Positions 9,701 to 17,526 are shown, counted from the stretch's first letter. The stretch is 64,000 nt of DNA from Agrostemma githago (GCA_958450325.1 OY288254.1:33799577-33863576), one strand, 5' to 3'. Notes: generated by a model not told the origin, from the sequence alone. Numbers and translations are program-made.

Positions 9701-12301
9701 ATGGCTGCTCTCTTTGAGCTGTTCTCCAAATTTTCAATCAATAATAACAACCGTTCTGCTTACGACTTGTCTCTTTCAAATTCTGCTTTTAAAAATGTTT
9801 TATGTTATGACATTGAGAAATCAGACGAACAGGTACCCTTACCTCCGCATCTGATCGAACAACTAGAGCAAAGGGAGTCCCGAAACCCGGTGATCGAAGA
9901 AACCGAGTCCATAAATGTGGGAACAACCTTAGAGCCTCAAACACTTAAGATAGGGTTATCCTTAAATCCCGAGGAGAAACAACAGTTCATAAACCTCCTC
10001 CAAGAGTTCAAGGATGTCTTCGCATGGTCCTACAAGGACATGCCGGGGATAGACCGGGAAATAGCCGAGCACCACATACCAATTAAAGATGGGTGCAAAC
10101 CGGTCAAACAGAAGATTCGTCGGATGAGGCCCGAGTGGTCTCTCAAGGTAAAAGAAGAAGTCGACAAACAGTTCAAAGTCGGCTTCATACAAGTGTCCGA
10201 GTATCCGGACTGGGTGGCAAACATCGTGCCGGTTCCTAAAAAGGACGGTAAGGTGCGGGTATGCATAGATTTTCGGGATCTTAACAAGGCGAGCCCGAAA
10301 GATGATTTTCCGTTACCACACATCGACATACTGGTGGATAACACGGCCGATCATGCCCTTCTATCATTCATGGACGGGTATGCCGGGTATAATCAAATCA
10401 AGATGGCGGAAGAAGACATGAGTAAGACTACCTTCACCACACCTTGGGGTACTTACTGCTATACCGTCATGCCTTTCGGTCTCATTAATGCCGGGGCCAC
10501 ATATCAAAGGACTGCTACCACTTTATTACACGACATGATGCATAAAGAGGTAGAAGTTTATGTAGACGACATGATCGTCAAATCCAAAGAACGGGACGGT
10601 CACATCACCGCCCTAAGAAAGTTCTTCACCCGATTGCGCAGATACAACATGAGGTTAAACCCTCAAAAGTGCAGTTTCGGGGTAACATCAGGCAAATTAC
10701 TGGGTCATATCGTTAGCCAACGAGGTATCGAAGTCGACCCAGCTAAAATCAAAGCCATTACCGAGATGCAACCTCCCAAAACCGAAAAAGAAATAAGGGG
10801 ATTTCTCGGGAAAGTCCAGTACATCAGTCGGTTCATTTCCAAGCTAACCATGGTGTGTGAACCAATTTTCAAGAAACTGAAAGTAGGAGAACGGGTCCTA
10901 TGGGATGACAAGTGCCAAACTGCTTTCGACAAGATCAAGGAAATTCTGTCTGCTCCGCCAGTCTTAATGCCACCTCAACCCGGTTTGCCTCTGTCGTTAT
11001 ACCTAACGACGACCGAGACAGCCATGGGGGCTATGCTGGCTCAGACAGTTGACTCCGAAGAAAGAGCCATTTACTATATCAGCAAGAAGTTTTTAGAGTA
11101 TGAGTGCAAATATACCATGCTCGAAAAAACGTGTTTGGCTCTAGTCTGGGCCACCAAGAAACTCCGACATTATATGCTTAGTTACGAAGTCCATGTGCTG
11201 TCCAAGATGGATCCCATCAAATACATCTTCGAAAAACCCGTTCTCAACGGCCGAATCTCTAGATGGACTCTAATGTTGGCAGAGTTCGACTTAAAGTTTG
11301 TACCGTTAAAGGCTATTAAAGGTCGAGTAGTAGCTGAATTTCTCGCCGATAGCCCGATAGCCGAGGAAGGATACACCGACACTTGGTCCTTCCCCGACGA
11401 AGATATTTTCCATACCGATACTGAAACTTGGGATTTATACTTCGATGGTGCATCTAATTTTCGAGGGTTCGGAGTCGGGATCCTCCTAATTTCACCAAAA
11501 GGGAAACATACTCCCGTCTCCATCAAACTGGACTTTGATGTTACCAATAATGCAGCAGAGTACGAAGCATGCATTTACGGGCTACAAGCCGCCGCCAATC
11601 TGGGGATTATAAATCTCCGGGTACATGGTGACTCATCCTTGGTCATTAACCAAGCACTTCAAAAATGGAAAACTCGAAATGCTAATCTCGTGGCCTACCA
11701 GGCACGAGTACGGGATCTCGAGAAACAATTCCAAAAGGTAGAATACATATATCTGCCCCGGGAAGAAAATCAGTTCGCAGATGCACTCTCAAAATTGGCA
11801 TCTTTACTGAATATTCCCGACAACGTGGCTAGTATGCCAATTTGCGTCGAAAGACGGTCCGAGCCAGCATACATCTGCGACATCGAAGACATTGAGATAA
11901 CTGATCCCGAACCATGGTATCAAGCTGTGTTAAAATACCTGACAAACGGAGAATATCCTCCCGGGACGGAAGGTCGAGCCAAGAAAGCCTTACGAAGGCT
12001 AGCCACCCAATTTATCCGTACCGACGACGGGCAACTGTACAAAAAGACAGCACAGGGGGCTCTCCTCCTTTGTGTTGACAAGTATAAAGCTGAAAAGGTT
12101 ATGGCCGAAATACACGATGGTGAGAACGGCCCACACATGAATGCCTACATGCTGGTCCGGAAGATCATGAGGCTCGGTTATTATTGGAATACCATGGAAG
12201 CCGATTGCCGGTCGTATGTCAAACATTGTCATAACTGTCAAATCTTCGGCAATGTGCAACATATGCCGTCATCGCTACTCTATACCATGACGTCACCCTA
12301 G
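6758..12301 (+). CDS. Gag-Pol polyprotein (gag, protease, RT, two RNase H, integrase N-terminus), ends at premature stop
   Basis: An 1847-codon frame encodes the capsid and replication enzymes of the element. In order: N-terminal coiled-coil-like segment (1-70); retrotransposon gag domain (about 102-236); CHHC zinc knuckle (C349, H352, H357, C362); aspartic protease with LVDDGSAVNVLP (D587 likely catalytic) and LLGRPW; a long acidic linker with an (ES)7 run (925-939); reverse transcriptase (about 1104-1330, catalytic D1206 and YVDD at 1268-1271); a degenerate first RNase H (about 1412-1530, reading TTTET where the first catalytic Asp is expected); an archaeal-type RNase H (D1563, E1601, D1625, D1675 all present); and the integrase HHCC zinc finger (H1786, H1793, C1824, C1827). 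The frame stops at TAG 12299-12301, just before the integrase core, and stays open in the same phase afterwards. Start chosen at the ATG giving a gag-like N-terminus; nothing upstream in frame looks coding. Confidence 0.93.
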   Translation: METALAELKTSVDAMIEKQADIGAQLNEMRAGQVAIVTRLASVEHRTPTTGTTGPLAEQVSSVRRLEEQVHLTGNNNIHRENSREYNPLSDKLPANLNLTGLPMFEGTEDPLLHVRAFKEFMAIKGVDSTMFKNLFAASLEKHPRAWYYRLDPKKYPTWDDVASEFARNYADNTEIQTTMRSLEVMAQEPKEGFTKYLQRWRAESVKLVDKPSEKTLVEAFVKNLLPSYRVHLRYAVIPNFTTLTEMGMGIEDDLRLEGLTKAAAKGYQGASSSTTKPQAATRSIFDAVNLLDAPSKRNTPPRVFTDIGTTYTYALQRLSSKGLIQPIGPTPEVPVERRSKNYNAQAYCQYHRGNGHDTEKCWKLKHLIQDLIESGKIPLPGDKPSNKENPFSSHAIFTGEVIDCSHLISPLIPQVNGIWFDDEDDVYLAKGEAVPITTEEIRKTKSRVLTSNHLGRPFQATSSRDAPIPTTVITEVAPEEPTAQTALVKQLKKTRVDLTIWQLLVSSQEHREALTKALDQIKVDSLVTPAEMVATVLPHLKGKAKEEGPVITFSEADLPPFGATHNLALYITVVCRGKYLPMTLVDDGSAVNVLPLRTAKALGITEADYVPTAQTIQAFDGSPKSVVGAVKLTIITGPIEKELEFQVIDVTSSFNLLLGRPWIHAVKAVSSTLHRKIKMPLLNDVITLEATPVTVASCNATGRTDLWGFDFVGMIEEEYLFRPYFTTSIDMMLQNLGYFPGATSRPDLPAGKIIEVLKDEESHFGLGYAITPDNVVRAGIEKACNILKGIYLSPYSPRLADYFVTPVFGAIQVGLYQPSAMQLGTHLARDCNYILDDVFALIQSNGAEDAEPALGLLFGEDTVAPTPKEVLVNLILRSNRFDPTKLISDVGSETGNRAWKKTVKWTDSQGRIYKLVTGEGDMPESESESESESESESEVESREVGARVTPVTPLPFIIPAAGTSGSVPSALPIPPLTNDQMAALFELFSKFSINNNNRSAYDLSLSNSAFKNVLCYDIEKSDEQVPLPPHLIEQLEQRESRNPVIEETESINVGTTLEPQTLKIGLSLNPEEKQQFINLLQEFKDVFAWSYKDMPGIDREIAEHHIPIKDGCKPVKQKIRRMRPEWSLKVKEEVDKQFKVGFIQVSEYPDWVANIVPVPKKDGKVRVCIDFRDLNKASPKDDFPLPHIDILVDNTADHALLSFMDGYAGYNQIKMAEEDMSKTTFTTPWGTYCYTVMPFGLINAGATYQRTATTLLHDMMHKEVEVYVDDMIVKSKERDGHITALRKFFTRLRRYNMRLNPQKCSFGVTSGKLLGHIVSQRGIEVDPAKIKAITEMQPPKTEKEIRGFLGKVQYISRFISKLTMVCEPIFKKLKVGERVLWDDKCQTAFDKIKEILSAPPVLMPPQPGLPLSLYLTTTETAMGAMLAQTVDSEERAIYYISKKFLEYECKYTMLEKTCLALVWATKKLRHYMLSYEVHVLSKMDPIKYIFEKPVLNGRISRWTLMLAEFDLKFVPLKAIKGRVVAEFLADSPIAEEGYTDTWSFPDEDIFHTDTETWDLYFDGASNFRGFGVGILLISPKGKHTPVSIKLDFDVTNNAAEYEACIYGLQAAANLGIINLRVHGDSSLVINQALQKWKTRNANLVAYQARVRDLEKQFQKVEYIYLPREENQFADALSKLASLLNIPDNVASMPICVERRSEPAYICDIEDIEITDPEPWYQAVLKYLTNGEYPPGTEGRAKKALRRLATQFIRTDDGQLYKKTAQGALLLCVDKYKAEKVMAEIHDGENGPHMNAYMLVRKIMRLGYYWNTMEADCRSYVKHCHNCQIFGNVQHMPSSLLYTMTSP
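9530..9574 (+). repeat. Hexanucleotide repeat coding (Glu-Ser)7
   Basis: Seven copies of GAGTCN plus a further GAG lie within the protease-RT linker of the polyprotein. This coding microsatellite gives an acidic low-complexity stretch and is probably variable in length between copies. Confidence 0.85.
12299..12301 (+). other. In-frame TAG that interrupts pol
   Basis: The same reading phase is open for 5.5 kb before and 0.86 kb after this codon. It sits in the segment between the integrase zinc finger and the first catalytic Asp, where related elements usually have a tryptophan, so TGG to TAG is a likely origin. It could also be a suppressible stop, but stops at this site are not a known feature of Tat elements. 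Confidence 0.8.
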
Positions 12302-13165
12302 CCATTCTCAACGTGGGGTATCGACATAATCGGGAAAATAAATCCCTCGGGTACCGGTGGGCACTGCTTTATTTTGGTAGCTATCGACTATTTCACCAAA
12401 TGGGTCGAAGCTGAATCATATCGCATCCTCACTGCCAAGCATGTCGCCAAGTTTATCCAAAACAAGATAATATGTCGATATGGGATTCCCGCTGAATTTA
12501 TCAGTGATCACGGGACTCATTTTCAAGCCGAGACCACGGCCCTGCTGACCAAATATAAAATCCAAAGGCATACTTCCTCGCCTTACCGTCCCCAAACAAA
12601 TGGAGCAGTAGAGGCGGCTAATAAAACAATTGTCACCATTCTAAAAAAGATGGCTGATAATTACCGGGACTGGCCCGACAAAATACCTTTTGCCCTATGG
12701 GGATATCGAACGTCAATTCGCACCGCAACCGGGGCGACACCATATTACCTAACCTATGGGATGGAGGCAGTCCAACCAGTCGAGCTGGAGGTACCGTCCC
12801 TCAGAATTCTGCTAGAAAGTCAAGTACCCGAAGCTGACTGGGTTCGAGCACGATATGTCTCACTGGTTCTACTAGACGAACGACGGTCTCGTGCCCTCAA
12901 CAATATCCAAATCTACCAGAAGAGGATCCAACGGGCCTTCAACAAGAGAGTAAGGCCCAGACACATTAAGGAGGGCGACCTAGTCCTTAAGTCTATTCGG
13001 GCTCTACTACCGGTTGACCCAAGGGGAAAATTCAAACCCAATTGGGCTGGGCCATATCTGGTGAAGAAGATCCTATCGGGGGGAGCAGTGATGCTGACGG
13101 ACCTGGATGGGAACGAGTTTGTCAACCCAACCAACCTGGACCAGCTGAAGCGCTACTACCCTTAG
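12302..13165 (+). pseudogene. Integrase core and C-terminal domain, cut off from the polyprotein by the stop
   Basis: The frame continues from the gag-pol frame without a shift. The first Met is at 12374, but the first integrase catalytic Asp (in WGIDIIG, codon 12323-12325) lies before it, so translation from that Met could not give a complete core. Counting from the Met at 12374, the second Asp is D45 (in FISDHGTHF) and the catalytic Glu is E80 (after RPQTNGAV), so the D,D,E triad is intact in the DNA. The C-terminus has the KFKPNWAGPY motif of Ty3/gypsy integrases and ends LKRYYP at a TAG. No chromodomain follows, which fits Tat and excludes chromoviruses. In the encoded polyprotein this part would insert the cDNA into the genome. 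Confidence 0.9.
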
Positions 13166-13563
13166 CCATTTCTCAATGTCATTAGCAAATTTTATAAAAA
13201 TCATTTTTTTACAAAAAGCAAGTCAATGAGCTAGAATTACTTATTCTACTGTCATAAACATCTTGAACCAATAGTCTTGGTGTAATTCGAGATTGCAAAT
13301 TTCCTATGCCTGAACTACGTTTGGTTTGATTCTGCTAATCGCGGATACGTAGGCAGCCCCTCAAAAGGGTACAACCAATGCAATCAAGAAAAGACAGGAG
13401 CGGTTTAATAATAAACTTCTTTTATTAATTCAAAAAAAAAATCCCGATGAACTCGGAAAATTACAAACTGCAGGAATTCAAAAAAAATATATACAAAAAA
13501 AGGGGCACACAATAAAAAATAATAATAATACTTAAATAATAATAAAGCTAAAGGACTCGGCAC
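13166..13563. other. AT-rich spacer between two convergent genes
   Basis: About 400 bp between the end of pol (plus strand) and the end of the antisense gene. It is rich in A and T runs and aat repeats (13515-13545), and contains AATAAA on the plus strand (13410-13415) and on the minus strand. No coding potential seen. Confidence 0.75.
13421..13426 (-). terminator. Candidate poly(A) signal of the antisense gene
   Basis: AATAAA read on the minus strand, about 140 bp downstream of the last stop codon of the antisense frame, in AT-rich DNA. Plant poly(A) signals are loose, so this is suggestive only. Confidence 0.45.
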
Positions 13564-14085
13564 TTAGGGCATCTTGCCCTTCCCTTTGTCCTTAGCCTTC
13601 TTGGTCGTCCACTGACGACGACGCGGAGGGGAGCGTTGCCGAATCACCACGGGAACTTCCCTAGCTCGGGCTCGAGTGTTTGAGCCCGACTCCCCTGTCA
13701 TATCAATGGGCCCAAGTCGAGCCCTGACGGGCTCAGGGAGCCGGTCACGCGGACCAAGTCGGTCCCGGACCGCCAACCTCGGCCCAAGTCGTCGTTCCAA
13801 GTCAGTGTGCCCTCGAGTGCTGCTAGAACCGACTTCCTTAGATCGAGTCTTAGTTTGTGACTTAAGACCCGATTCTCCCCGAACTGTGGTCTCAGGACTG
13901 TGTTCCCCGGTGAAGAAGTCTCTGTTGTCCTTCGCCGACTCACGCTGAACCAATTCGATGGCCTCATCAACCTTCAAGGCCTTTCGAGCTTCCTCGGACT
14001 CTTCAGAAGTCCACTTCTGATAAGCCCGTGACACCCAAGCGGATTGGCAAGGGCTAGGTATCGTCCATATGGGACGAGTGAACCA
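13564..14085 (-). pseudogene. C-terminal tail of the antisense gene, beyond an in-frame stop
   Basis: This stretch is in the same phase as the preceding exon and open for 173 codons after the TGA at 14086-14088. It starts with an aromatic-rich segment (WFTRPIWTIP) that reads like a continuation of the globular domain. It then becomes a charged, low-complexity tail rich in Arg, Ser and Glu and ends in a lysine-rich stretch (TTKKAKDKGKGKMP) with an upstream PPRRR, which could act as a nuclear localisation signal. An internal Met at 14034 could start a 156-residue product, but nothing supports that. I infer the tail belonged to one longer protein of about 515 residues before the stop arose. Confidence 0.6.
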
Positions 14086-14469
14086 TCATTGCAACCAAGT
14101 GTCGCACATAGCGTCCGTCAGTTGGAGCGGGACGCTGATAATGGCTTCCGTCTCAGGGATGCGCTGAGACGAACCGAACTGCCTTAGGAGACGGTCCGGA
14201 TAAATGTGAACTGTCCAGTCTAAGGACAAAATCGTCAGATACCGGGCTTGGTCTCTCTTAGCCAGTCCGGTCAATTTTGAAAGGAACCACCAAGCGACGG
14301 TCCACCTGATCAAGGGACCCCCGTGAAACACCAACTCCTCGTCCCAGTAAGCTCGATCAATCCGATGACTCGAGCTTATCTTCCGCCTTCGGGAGCTAAT
14401 CTGACTGCTCCGGTAATTGGGAATTCTTGGAGGGGTCTCTATGATTGACAGCCGTTCCGACAACCATAT
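14086..14469 (-). CDS. Antisense plant-mobile-domain gene, exon 2 (to premature stop)
   Basis: Exon 2 would begin at ATA TGG after a TTTTCAG acceptor and runs 127 codons to TGA. Joined in phase 0 to exon 1 it gives a 341-residue protein. It carries the motif RLLRQFGSSQRIP (residues 307-319 of the joined protein), which matches the R-x-x-RQFG-x-x-Q-x-IP signature of plant mobile domain proteins, preceded by a Trp-rich GGPLIRWTVAWW segment. An alternative acceptor at 14512 (CTGTAG) would add 14 residues in phase. I prefer 14470 because it is the better acceptor and makes the domain contiguous. The stop may be a CGA to TGA change; the frame remains open after it. Confidence 0.65.
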   Translation of the reverse strand: MWLSERLSIIETPPRIPNYRSSQISSRRRKISSSHRIDRAYWDEELVFHGGPLIRWTVAWWFLSKLTGLAKRDQARYLTILSLDWTVHIYPDRLLRQFGSSQRIPETEAIISVPLQLTDAMCDTWLQ

Positions 14470-14703
14470 CTGAAAAGCATACACAAGCTTCGTAAGCCAT
14501 TGAGTGGTCCGCTACAGCCCACTCGATCGAGTACAGCAGCTGACTCGATCGAGTAAGCCTGTCAAAAACAGGCAGTAGCCCAGTACGAGTGTCACTCGAT
14601 CGAGTGACAGGTCCACTCGATCGAGTGACTTACGAGAATCATAAAATTCGCGAGAAACGTGAACGGAAAAAAAAAAAAAAAAAAAAATTATCAAGGTGCA
14701 TAC
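14470..14703 (-). other. Predicted intron of the antisense gene, with four CTCGATCGAG palindromes
   Basis: The donor is CAA|GTATGC (GT at 14703-14702) and the acceptor TTTTCAG ends at 14470; both are phase 0, length 234 bp. A T21 run (14667-14687 on the minus strand) sits 15 nt after the donor. Near-perfect copies of the LTR palindrome occur at 14520-14533, 14542-14555, 14593-14606 and 14614-14627. Reading through the donor without splicing gives a poly-Phe run and then junk, which supports the intron. Confidence 0.65.
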
Positions 14704-15345
14704 TTGCAGAAAACGGGTACTCCCCGTCAGCGGTCGAGTTGGGTCAAGCCGTCTGGCATCCAGACCCGTAATAATCTCTCCAGTGGCTAGCCAAGCAGGG
14801 CTATGACCAGTCTCCATCTGGTCAACCACTCCGATTAGCCTGATTTGACCCCTGCATGAGTCAAGCTCCATCAGCCCCTCGAAGACATAGCAATGCAGCA
14901 TGCAAAAAGTGAATGCCCTACGCCTATGAGCAGGGGTGGCTCTCACGTCCCGTGGGTTCATGAACTTGTCAGCCAGATCGAACAGGGAAACGGTATCTCC
15001 CTGCACCATTCGGTTTGCCTCAGCATGAGACAAACCCAAGAACTCCCTTAATCGCCTCCTTGGATCCGGGTAGAACGGGGGAATGGCGGGCTGAATAGCA
15101 AGACCCCAGCCGCCTATGGCCGCAATCTCCTCGGGCAAAGGACACATCTCGCCCCTCGGGAATGCAAACACGTGATGGGTGGTGTTCCAAAACGACAGAC
15201 AGGCATCCAGAAAATGCGAGTCAACTATCAGACGCTGAAAAGGGAATAAATTGACTATCCCCATCTGAGTCAGCCGGACCTTCTCCTCGTCCCGAAAGTA
15301 TTGGGACCAGGCGAGAAGCATAGCCGTTAAATGATCGATACCCAT
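14704..15345 (-). CDS. Antisense plant-mobile-domain gene, exon 1
   Basis: 214 codons from ATG at 15345. Residues 45-80 match the core signature of the plant mobile domain (PMD, the MAIN/MAIL1 family): W53, H58, F60, F62-P63 and G65-E66-M67, followed by a hydrophobic L-x-x-x-I-x-x-I-G-G segment. PMD proteins of plants act in the nucleus with PP7-type phosphatases and are linked to transposon silencing and genome stability; the domain is also known from plant transposable elements. What this copy does is unknown. It is transcribed against the retrotransposon, between pol and the 3' LTR, and has its own TATA box about 98 bp upstream of the ATG and a CT-rich 5' leader. Alternative: a Tat antisense ORF of unrelated origin. 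No signal peptide or membrane segment seen. Confidence 0.7.
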
Positions 15346-15442
15346 AGCAGAGTTTCCTAACTTTCTTGAAAGTCTAAAAGATTTTGAGAAGGGAAAAGAA
15401 GAGTTTGAGTTGAGGTGCAGAAAACTGAAGCAGGGATTCTCA

Positions 15443-15450
15443 TATTTATA
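15443..15450 (-). promoter_or_regulatory. TATA box of the antisense gene
   Basis: On the minus strand the sequence reads cattataaatatgag, a consensus TATAAATA about 98 bp before the ATG at 15345. A transcript starting about 30 bp downstream would have a pyrimidine-rich 5' leader of roughly 65-70 nt (ctcttcttttcccttctc), typical of plant genes. Confidence 0.7.
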
Positions 15451-16171
15451 ATGAGAAAACCTAACAGAAAACCTAACTACCCTGCCTCCTCAGCAAGCTG
15501 GGCCCTATGCGCGCGCAGGCCTGATTTCAAACTTGAACCCAGAATAGGAATCAAGCTATCCCGAGCTTTCCTAAGATTTTCTAAAAAATTCTTTGCGTCA
15601 AAATTTTTGTCTTTCCAAAATTTTCAATCTTTTTTCTCCCCAGCGAGAGTCAACATTTTACCTACATGTTACATGCAAGTTGTTATGTGTCAGCATACAG
15701 GTACACTCCAGACTTCAGAAGCAAGTCCCCGTGAAACTATTTAATTTCCCCAACGGAGTTAGCTTTTCCCCGGTGTGCTACATCCAAAGTGCGATGTGTC
15801 GGCATACGGGTACACCTGCTCCCCAAGAAAGGCAAATTTCACTCCCCACGGAGCATCATCATCAGCTCAAGTACGACTCAAGGCTTCAAAGGCAAGCTTG
15901 TACAGCTCACATACTTCCCCAGCGGAACGCCCGAGGCGGCGTTTTACCTGAAGTGGTACAGGATGGGCCCACATATAGGCGCACCCAGGACTTATGCTAC
16001 AAGTCTGATTCCCCGCGAAGCTATCATCATCAGGACAGGTATGACCCTCTGTTTATGGCTGGCGAGCCCTTCACGCGAGTCCACTGGACTATAAACGACC
16101 CGACCGGAAGTCTACCAGGTCTTAGCGGGCTTGGTAGCTACTCTGACTTTCGCCTTGTCCAAGCCTCAGTC
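15451..16171 (+). other. 3' untranslated region with degenerate repeats
   Basis: This stretch lies between the antisense promoter and the polypurine tract. It contains a direct repeat of about 25 bp (15682-15706 and 15791-15815, both with atgtgtc-gcatac-ggtacac) at a spacing of 109 bp. A recurring short motif of the type tccccagcggag appears at about 15639, 15752, 15842, 15922 and 16009. An open frame of 198 codons (15593-16189) crosses it but matches nothing and follows the repeats; I do not call it a gene. Hypervariable, repeat-rich 3' regions are known in Tat/Ogre elements. Confidence 0.6.
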
Positions 16172-16181
16172 AGAGTGGGGG
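16172..16181 (+). other. Polypurine tract
   Basis: AGAGTGGGGG, followed by ctc and then the TG of the 3' LTR. A G-rich tract with one T immediately before the LTR is the usual Tat-type primer site for plus-strand synthesis. Confidence 0.85.
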
Positions 16182-16579
16182 CTCTGTAGACACCCGCATT
16201 TTGACTGCCACGTGTCTATGGTAGTCTCCGAAAAACACCCGATGATGATTGGACGTCAACGTGACTTAGTATACTCGGATTTGGGCTCGGAATTCATAAT
16301 ATCCGACATGGACTTTTAGCGGAGTAAGAATCTCACAAAACAGACCTCAAATTCAGGCCAAGTGGGCCGTTCCGAGCAAAATGAGACTAATTTGGGCCAA
16401 AACCGACACCAAAAATAATTCCCGTCTTTTGGCGACCAGGTCAAAACCCGGTCAAAGACGAAACCGTCTCATAAATCAGCCACATTCATTCCTAAAAGCT
16501 GGCGCACAAATCAATATTCAAAAAATAATCAAAACAAACAAAATCAAATCTTTCCTTATTTCTCTCGATTTGCTTGACC

Positions 16580-16688
16580 CACTCGATCGAGTGGATTGAC
16601 CCACTCGGTCGAGTGGAGCGTCAAAAACTGGGCTTGGCCCGTTTTCAAAGGCACTCGATCGAGTGCACTAGGGCCACTCGATCGAGTG
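16580..16688. promoter_or_regulatory. U3 palindrome cluster in the 3' LTR
   Basis: Four copies at the same places as in the 5' LTR (16580, 16602, 16652, 16675). Three are perfect CACTCGATCGAGTG and one has a single change (CTCGGTCGAG). These copies are less mutated than those of the 5' LTR. Confidence 0.7.
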
Positions 16689-16711
16689 CCCCTAGGTCGA
16701 GGGGTGAGGCC

Positions 16712-16719
16712 TATAAATA
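16712..16719 (+). promoter_or_regulatory. TATA box of the 3' LTR
   Basis: TATAAATA at the position equivalent to 3499-3506. If active it would read out into the right satellite block. Confidence 0.75.
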
Positions 16720-17490
16720 CCGCTTCACCCCCATGCATTTGGAAGACTTTGGACAATCACTTTCACCCTACATTTTAACCTACATTCTACCCTACTTCAA
16801 CCTTACTTCATCACACATCAAAGCCTTAGAAATCCTAAGCAAAAACACACAAAAACCGAGCTTTCGTCCCTCGATAAACCGACGCAACACACACACCTAT
16901 ACACACCATAACTCGCATACATCCTCGATACTCCCAAGCTTTGTCGCTATTCACGAGTCCATTTCCGAGGTCTATACTAGCATGTATGTTGAGGGTGTCC
17001 TAAACCCCTTTTCTATCTCTTTTCTATATCATTTTATGTACATTTTCGTATTATGATCGTAGTAACACCGACACTAACACTAACGTTCCTTATACTTTTT
17101 TGTATCTTTATTTTGTATTGTCATTTTTCTATTACTAACATCATTAATAATACCGCGTATATATAAAACTAGTATCAAAATCGGTTTTAAAACGTTGGAC
17201 TACGATGATCACTTTTGGTCCGTCTAATCCCTTTACGAGCAACGACGGAGGTGGAGCCCTTTCGAGGAGCCCCGCCCCAATGTACTCAAGGGCGTGACGT
17301 GATCGTGATCCGTCGTAGTTGAGCGTATTTAATACCATTTCCATAATTGGTTCGAGACCCGTTGACACGAATACCGACATCACATAACCCGAAAGGGTTA
17401 GTTTCGATGTCGTGACGTAGAGGGATGCATCTCGTCACCAATTCAAAATTTCTTAATCTAACATAAAACATTTTCATAAAATCCCGATGA

Positions 17491-17526
17491 CGGTATTATA
17501 ATCGCTCATATACGATTATAATACCG
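17491..17526. other. LTR hairpin, 3' LTR copy
   Basis: The same 14-bp stem and 8-nt loop as at 4278-4313, with no change. Confidence 0.75.

Noticed and set aside
11182..11574. 130-codon minus-strand frame inside pol
   Set aside because: It is the reverse shadow of the conserved RNase H region, whose plus-strand motifs are clear.
14512..14514. Alternative splice acceptor CTGTAG
   Set aside because: It is in phase and possible, but it lacks a pyrimidine tract and would add 14 residues inside what looks like a contiguous domain; the TTTTCAG at 14470 is preferred.
14589..14771. 60-codon plus-strand frame with a poly-Lys run
   Set aside because: It comes from the A21 run in the predicted intron and the end of exon 1 read on the wrong strand.
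15451..16171. Origin of the 197-bp satellite from the element's 3' repeats
   Set aside because: No shared words beyond chance were visible between this region and the satellite monomer, and the array is older than the insertion.
15593..16189. 198-codon plus-strand frame before the 3' LTR
   Set aside because: It spans the degenerate repeat region and the polypurine tract and runs into the LTR; no motif recognised and composition is irregular.
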